28,883 bases of DNA, taken from assembly GCA_034687125.1 (NCBI GenBank), contig JAQGBZ010000588.1, positions 1 through 28,883 of the forward strand, in the 5' to 3' direction. Position 1 is the first letter of the stretch. Each line of letters starts with the position of its first letter. The DNA comes from Neelides folsomi. Lineage: Eukaryota; Arthropoda; Collembola; Neelipleona; Neelidae. The position numbers and the translations under genes were made by a program. The notes beneath the pieces were generated by a model. The model made no database searches and was not told the origin of the DNA. It saw only the letters and a list, made by a program, of their open reading frames with translations. Below are positions 23,189 through 28,883 of this stretch, piece after piece.

Positions 23189-23650
23189 TTCACAGAGAAG
23201 GTAAAATAACGAAAATCATTTTCCTCACATAATATTATGGAAAGTGGGCTAAGAGTTGTACATATTTACACCATTTAAAATAAATTAGACAGAATGAAAA
23301 TAAACCAATTAAACAGTTTATTAAATATTTAGTAAATTTTTAGCCGTTGGAAGAAAAGGGTTAAAATCGCGGCAAATGAAATTTTTCCCGGTTGGAAAAT
23401 GAAAAGAACATCTCAGATTAATTCAGAAACTTGAAAGTTTTTTTAAGGTTGACAAACTCTATCCCAGCTATTGAGTAAAACCAAGGATGTTGCACGGTCC
23501 CTGTCCCTCGAATCGCAGGTTATAAGAAAACGCATATGATTTTTCTCTTCGGCCACCCCGGCCTTTGACTCTTCAAACTTTTCGATTTAATTTAATTAAA
23601 ATAGATTTTAAAATTAAGATTTTTTATTCAGATTTTTTTACTTGATCACA
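23189..23650. promoter_or_regulatory. Shared divergent promoter region of PLK4 and PMPCA
   Basis: 462 bp separate the two start codons, which point away from each other. The centre (about 23480-23575) is richer in GC and contains GGCCACCCCGGCC near 23552. No TATA box sits at a convincing distance from either ATG, as expected for constitutively expressed genes. Both core promoters must fit in this stretch unless there are unseen 5' exons. Confidence 0.55.
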
Positions 23651-26307
23651 ATGAGGTCATACCAATCAATGAGAAAGTTTTGTAATGTTGCTAGACCCAA
23701 AATCCCCTTCGACGTTCCTCTTCCTGGTGTTCCTCAACCGATGTACAAAGACATTGAAAAGATTTCTTATGACACGGAACTCACGACCCTCAAGAATGGA
23801 CTTCGAGTGGCAAGTCAAGAGCGATATGGACAATATTGCACAATTGGAGTGGCAATCAAATCTGGCTCAAGATTCGAGACTGGATTTCCAGTCGGAGTTT
23901 CAAATATCGCCGAAAAGATCGGTTTCATGGTAAATAATAACAATAATACTAGATTCAATATATATTGCATAAGCTGGAAATAATTGGGTATATTTTAATA
24001 GTACTTGTTTTTATTTTTTAGTCTTCAAAAAGTTATCCAAATCGAGACATCATCCTTAAAGAATTAGAAAAGTATGGAGCTATATGTGATTCTCAAACTT
24101 CGAGGTGAGAAATTAAAATCTACAATATATACAAATACAATTAATACTTAATTTAAATATACAAAATAAAAAATTCATTTATTCACATTATAATCCATGT
24201 CAATTTAACATTAGAAATAATCTTTGTCAATTTTTTAATATTTTAATCATCATTAATTTATAAATAGTTAAATATAAAATTATAATTTATATAATTATTT
24301 TTTCATTGATTGGCTGTAAGATAATGAGGATTATCACTACTGAAGAGTATAATTATTGATGTGCACAATCACAATATTTCAATTTCAGAGATACGACTGT
24401 GTATGCCGTTTCTACAGAAAGGCATGGAGTTGGTGCAATAATGAAATTATTAGCCGACGTTGTCCTTCGCCCCCTTATCACCCAAGACGAACTCAACATG
24501 GCACGACAAGCCATCGGGTTCGAATTAGAAGACATGGAGATGAAACCGGAACAAGAACCGATCCTGATGGAAATGATCCATGCAGCCGCCTGGGGCGATT
24601 CCTCTCTCGGCAATCCCCGTTACTGTCCAAAGGCCAACTTGGACGTGATCGGACGAGACGAGTTGTTGCAGTTCATGAAGCTCCACTTCACTCCTGACCG
24701 AATCGTGGTTGCCGGAGTTGGAGTCGATCACAAGGAAATGGTCGATTTGGCCAATGAGCACTTCAACCATGAAACGGCCACTTGGAACATCGAAGGGCTC
24801 AAGCAGGTCAATCCTCTTGGTTCTGACTCATCGGTGGCGAAATATGTGGGGAGGGAAATTCGGGTAATTTGGTTGTTCTTAATTAAATATTTGTTCAAGT
24901 GGAGAGGTTTCCAATCTGCTGATGAGGGAAAGTTCTCCACCCTCATGCATGATTGTCGAGTGGTAATAAGAAAAGCAAATAAATTCTCATCAACCACCAA
25001 CTTAAGAGAACTCCTTTCAAATCACTTTTAATTAACATGTCTCTTCGAGCTTTCCCTATATTTGCTCAATTCACAAGTTATGAGTTGAAGAGGATATTAA
25101 TTAATTAAAAGATATTCTCCAATTCTCATATTTGGAAATGGAGGATCAGAAATGTTTACCCTTCCGAAATGGAACTTCTTTTCAAATTTTAATTTCCTTA
25201 TTGTTTCCCTTCAATCCCAAGGCCCTCTTTAAAAAATACACTTACGAGATTGAAATTTGAGTTTTTTTAATAAAACAAGTTTTGTTTTAAAGATTGAAAA
25301 GGATTTTGGTGCATTTAATGCTGGTCCGCTTCCGGTTCCCAATTTGGCACACATTGCCTTAGGACTTGAGTCGATTCCTCATTCAGACAAATCCTTCATT
25401 CCCGCCTGTGTTTTGAATCTTATGATGGGCGGCGGCGGATCTTTCAGTGCGGGTGGACCAGGAAAAGGAATGTATTCTCGTTTATATACAAATGTTCTCA
25501 ACATGTAAGGCTTTTTTAATTAAGTCATTAATTCATAAGATTAATAATTAATTATAATTATAAGATAAGATAAGATAAGATAATTACATACAATGGGGTA
25601 TCATATCCAATTTAATTAAGAAATAATAATTATATTTTTATTTATTATAGACATCACTGGTTATACAATGCAACGGCTTATAATAATTCATATGGAGATT
25701 CTGGGCTATTTTCAATTTACGCGAGTGTTCCTCCAGCTTACCTCAAAAATGTGGTCAAGGTGTTGGTGAAGGAATTTGGGAAAATGAAGGGTCCCATGAG
25801 TGACGAAGAGTTCAATGTGAGTATTAATAATGAACAACCTTCTTTATTCGATTCCCTTCAATGTCATTTATTTGTCTAATAGCGGGCCAAGACGCAGCTG
25901 AAGTCAATGCTGCTCATGAATTTAGAGTCAAGACCTGTCATCTTCGAAGACATTGGACGTCAAGTCTTGGCGACAGGCCATTACAAAACACCGATGGAGT
26001 ACATTGAACTGATCAGTACGTGAATTAATTTCCTTCCTCATAAAATTAAATTAAACGGCCATTAGACTAATAGAATGGAATCGATAAAGTCTTCATTTTT
26101 CCCTCTTCAGGCAAAAGGTATTTTCTTCTCTATTATCTATTGTCATTACGGATCCAATTTTCATTCCTTTTAGACGCCGTGGAGAAGGAAGACATTCTCG
26201 CCCTGAGTCGCCAAATCCTTAGCGGACCGCCGTGCCTTGCAGCTCTTGGGAACCTCAAAAACCTCCCTTCATTCGAAGAGATCCAAGGAATGTTCCGCAA
26301 ATTGTAG
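23651..26307 (+). CDS. PMPCA: Mitochondrial-processing peptidase subunit alpha, 7 exons, 493 aa
   Basis: Exons: 23651-23929, 24022-24104, 24389-24863, 25293-25504, 25651-25816, 25883-26015, 26174-26307; all junctions in phase. This is the alpha (substrate-recognition) subunit of the matrix protease that removes mitochondrial presequences. The N terminus [10 protein letters not shown] is basic and suits a mitochondrial presequence. Family motifs: [30 protein letters not shown] (about 112-129), [30 protein letters not shown], and the glycine-rich substrate loop [17 protein letters not shown] (323-339). [20 protein letters not shown] follows. The catalytic zinc motif HxxEH of the beta subunit is absent (the equivalent site reads NIAEK), so this is alpha, not beta. 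Length is close to the family (about 525 in mammals). ATG 23651 is the first in-frame start. Confidence 0.96.
25557..25582 (+). repeat. (ATAAG)n microsatellite in a PMPCA intron
   Basis: About five uninterrupted AAGAT/ATAAG units lie in the intron between PMPCA exons 4 and 5. Confidence 0.8.
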
Positions 26308-26328
26308 TTTCTGACTTAACGACGATTA

Positions 26329-26358
26329 AATAAATAAATTGTGAAGAGTCAAAATAAA
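26329..26358 (+). terminator. Poly(A) signals of PMPCA
   Basis: Overlapping AATAAA hexamers at 26329 and 26333, and another at 26353, lie 22-50 nt past the stop. This gives a very short 3' UTR. Confidence 0.55.
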
Positions 26359-26487
26359 ACATTTTTTTCTTCTCTGCCGATTTTCGAAGTAGAGTCGGAT
26401 TTAAAGTTTATGTGAGAGAGATTTAGAACGCATTTTCAATTGGTCCATTTATAATAAATACATCCTTCTGCTACCGTTTCCCATTAG

Positions 26488-26661
26488 CTTGACTGGTGCG
26501 GTGAAGAATGTTTTGAAACTGAAGTGGAGAACCTTTCCCCTTTCGCTCTTCATTACCAATGGAATAAAGAATGGACGGATCCTGATGATCAAACTCAAAG
26601 ATATAAACACCATATATTACAAATTAGAAGCACATGGAAGTTGTATCGGATAAGTAAATAG
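26488..26661 (+). other. Exon-like open segment without a start codon
   Basis: After a CCCATTAG acceptor-like site, 57 codons are open to a TAG at 26659. The peptide starts LDWCGEECFETEVENLSPFA and is rich in Trp, Glu and Gln, with a natural-looking composition. A possible donor GTAAAT follows ATA A at 26654. No ATG opens the frame and I recognise no family. It may be an exon of an unseen gene or chance. Confidence 0.2.
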
Positions 26662-27059
26662 ACAATCCAATAATTAAAGATAAAGATTTTCTCAATTCAA
26701 AAATCATATCCTACATACTAAACATACAGTTATAATACTTGTTTATAATACGTGCTATTGTATATATTATTTACTTTAAAGACTGTTGAACATTCAGCAG
26801 ATTTACGATTTATTTTGATAAAGTCATGAAATCACTGATCTAATCGTAAGTATTTAAGGATCTTTAACCAACATATTACAGTTATTACATAATGAATGAA
26901 TGGATCTAGAGATTAAGTTGAATTATGTATGTTGTGTGTTCATTTGTAGGCAATAACTAGGCATTTAAGCATAATCTCACCCTCATCCTGAGGGAGTTTG
27001 AAGGGACAATAAATGTTTAAGTTGAGAATGAACGGATCTCTCAGAGTCGAGAGCGGAGC

Positions 27060-27245
27060 ATGAATAATGGATCGGGTATTGTAAGTATATCTCTGGTCCA
27101 TGGAACTTTCCATTCATTAATTAGCTCACTCTAATAATAATTACTCGTTATTTGGATCCCAAAGGGCCGTGCGAGATTTCCTCACACTCTCCCTTGGACG
27201 TTGAAGCTCCTTAACTGGATTTGGAAACCGAGACAAGCGAAATAG
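27060..27245 (+). CDS. Possible two-exon small ORF, 33 aa, unknown
   Basis: Exon a (27060-27080) starts with ATG and ends at a consensus GTAAGT donor. The intron is 84 bp, typical for this window, and ends in CCCAAAG. Exon b (27165-27245) continues in phase to TAG. The 33-residue product begins MNNGSGIGRARF, has a Trp/Leu-rich middle (LPWTLKLLNWIW) and a basic end (KPRQAK). An in-frame TAA lies upstream of the ATG. It could be a short membrane-associated peptide, an upstream ORF in a 5' leader, or chance. I know of no matching family. Confidence 0.25.
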
Positions 27246-28013
27246 GAGACCCTGTTCAATTAATACTCCAATTAGCTTCAAACTTCCTCCCTTTCCTCAT
27301 TAACTACCAAGAGATTTCTTAGAATTGTTAATGGCTTCTTAATCAACTTATCAATTACAGATTTGCCCTCTCTCTGCCTCGACGGAATTATTAAACCTCT
27401 CGGTCCTTAATTTACATTCCTCATTCATAATGGAAATATCGTCTGTACTTGTCTTTCTCTATTAAATACATTCTACATCTTTGTTCCAATCTGTTTAATG
27501 TTAGACAAACTTTTCATCAACAAATTAAATAAGTGTCATTATATCACTAGTTCCTTATATACCATAGATTGATACAGAATGCAGATTGATAATACATAAC
27601 ATATTATATTTATATTATATAAACATTCATAAATGAGAAGAAGTCGATAAAGCTTAAAAACGGGCCCGAGTTTAACTAATTATAAAATTCGATTAGCAAG
27701 CATTAACCTTTTCAATATTTTACGATTTTACTCTCAAATACACAATTAATACAGTTTATAAGTTACAGATTGTTGGCATTATCATATCTCACAAGAAAAT
27801 TCAATCCGTAAGGGTCATAAGTACATGTAGTTACATAGGCGATATTATTGGTACATGACAAATAAATGGTTCGCATATGAAAAATCCACTTGTTATTGGT
27901 AATATATGTAATCAATGCATATTACCTTGAAAAAAAACCGCTAGCCCAGTCGTTGGCATTCTTAGTTTGGTTAATATGTTTAATAAATGTTAATTATTTA
28001 ACAATATGATGAG

Positions 28014-28782
28014 AAAAAAAGCTGAAATCACCTAAAATTGTCAAAGTAAAAATTGAAGAAACTGAGGAAGAAATCGAATATATTGACGCTTTCAATTACT
28101 TGACCAATTTTGATGTTTGTTCAACTCAACCGTCAACATCAAAACACCTTGTTAAATACCAGAGAAATCAACAATTTGCAATCCAACAAGACTTTGAACT
28201 GGCTGAAAATATTGAGCTCGACAAATGTGATGGAATTGGGCTTTTAGATGATGATGATGACGAAGAAGAAATTGAACATGATACAGACATTGACATCAAA
28301 GAATATAATGGGTCAAATTGGGCAATCTATTTTTTTATCAATGAACTGTCATCACCTGAGGAATTGATCTCCTCATGCCGGATCTCATTACACGATCTGA
28401 AAAACAGTTTAGCACTAGAGAAGCTAACCGAACTAGGCGGGTCACCATGGCCCGCTACGTTGTCGAATATAGCAATGCAAGAATAAAAAAATGGGGGATG
28501 CTCCCTTCAATAGTAGAGTTACCATACGTGCATACCGGAATATTGACTTTAATTGTTCGTCTCGTCTCTGCTATCATCAACAAGTACAAAGGCAAGCTTT
28601 ATGATTCTCGTCTGCATCAGAAAATTGCGGATATCGCTCTCACAAGAATGAACAAACGGAATCTACTTAAACCATTATATGAGAATGCTCGAATCTCCAA
28701 CTTAATATGGCGAATAGCAACAGAAATGGATCTTGTGAATTTTCCTTTGCTTAATCAAGAAGAAATATTGTTTACTCTATAG
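28014..28782 (+). pseudogene. Internally deleted DDE_Tnp_4/Harbinger-like transposase remnant
   Basis: Two overlapping frames form one broken gene. The first frame is open from the TGA-TGA near 28008 to 28486 with no in-frame ATG. It begins KKLKSPKIVKVKIEE and contains an acidic run (LLDDDDDEEE), as found in transposase N-terminal regions. The second frame, from GGA at 28360 just after a TGA (28357) to TAG at 28782, reads GIDLLMPDLITRSEKQF, then TREANRTRRVTMARYVVE and NARIKKW...RLVSAIINKYKGKL. That is the C-terminal part of DDE_Tnp_4 (PIF/Harbinger-type) transposases, with the likely catalytic Glu in VVE. The segment that should carry the two catalytic Asp residues is missing between them, with a frame change around 28310-28360. 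Terminal repeats were not identified and may lie beyond the window. Confidence 0.65.
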
Positions 28783-28883
28783 TAAAAATATTGTCAAGTG
28801 GCACCAATTTGAAATGAAATGCTTTGGAGGGTGGTTCTAAGGGAGGTTCTAAAACTAGCCAGGATTTATATTTGATAAAGAAA

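Larger units (their letters stand above)
26360..28010. other. Intergenic region without a confident gene
   Basis: Apart from the two weak candidates at 26488-26661 and 27060-27245, nothing recognisable was found. 26940-27420 has clearly higher GC than its flanks, and 27420-28010 is AT-rich. Confidence 0.5.

Noticed and set aside
24864..25031. Extension of PMPCA exon 3 into the following intron
   Set aside because: The peptide after REIR has no match to the family, and the exon at 25293 resumes the conserved PMPCA sequence in phase.

Overview
The window is AT-rich nuclear DNA from an animal, almost certainly an arthropod. The genes are split by short GT-AG introns (many 50-130 bp). Two of the proteins point to arthropods: a Mesh-type septate-junction protein and a His/Gly-rich secreted protein of a kind common in insects and other arthropods. 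The low GC and compact introns would suit a crustacean such as a copepod, or an AT-rich hexapod, but the sequence does not settle this. There are no bacterial, plasmid or phage features, and no tRNA, rRNA or CRISPR was seen.

Six multi-exon genes were rebuilt by hand. In each, splice phases agree at every junction and protein similarity supports the model. From left to right: (1) a secreted His/Gly-rich protein on minus (1035-4044, 6 exons, 409 aa) with a clear TATA/initiator promoter; (2) a RIB43A-family axonemal protein on minus (4649-6177, 4 exons, 250 aa), clearly shorter than its relatives; (3) the Mesh orthologue on minus (7196-14034, 17 exons, 1320 aa); (4) the M6 proteolipid-family tetraspan protein on plus (16898-18272, 5 coding exons, 253 aa); (5) Polo-like kinase 4 (SAK) on minus (20130-23188, 8 exons, 777 aa); (6) mitochondrial processing peptidase alpha on plus (23651-26307, 7 exons, 493 aa). 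PLK4 and PMPCA lie head to head across 462 bp. mesh and M6 diverge across about 2.9 kb.

The right end (26.4-28.9 kb) holds no confident host gene. It has an exon-like open segment, a possible two-exon 33-codon small ORF, and an internally deleted, frame-disrupted DDE_Tnp_4/Harbinger-like transposase. The left end (1-870) holds one possible exon of a neighbouring gene, an imperfect direct repeat and a cluster of TACGATGAG 9-mers.

The genes do not form a pathway. PLK4 (centriole duplication) and the RIB43A protein (doublet microtubules) both imply that the organism builds centrioles and cilia. Mesh and M6 are membrane proteins of epithelia and the nervous system. No clearly new biological system was found. 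The points most worth a second look are the shortened RIB43A protein, the His-rich protein with a probable furin site, a Cys/His-rich patch in the PLK4 linker, paired CAGGG-type inverted ends in a RIB43A intron, and the small spliced ORF.
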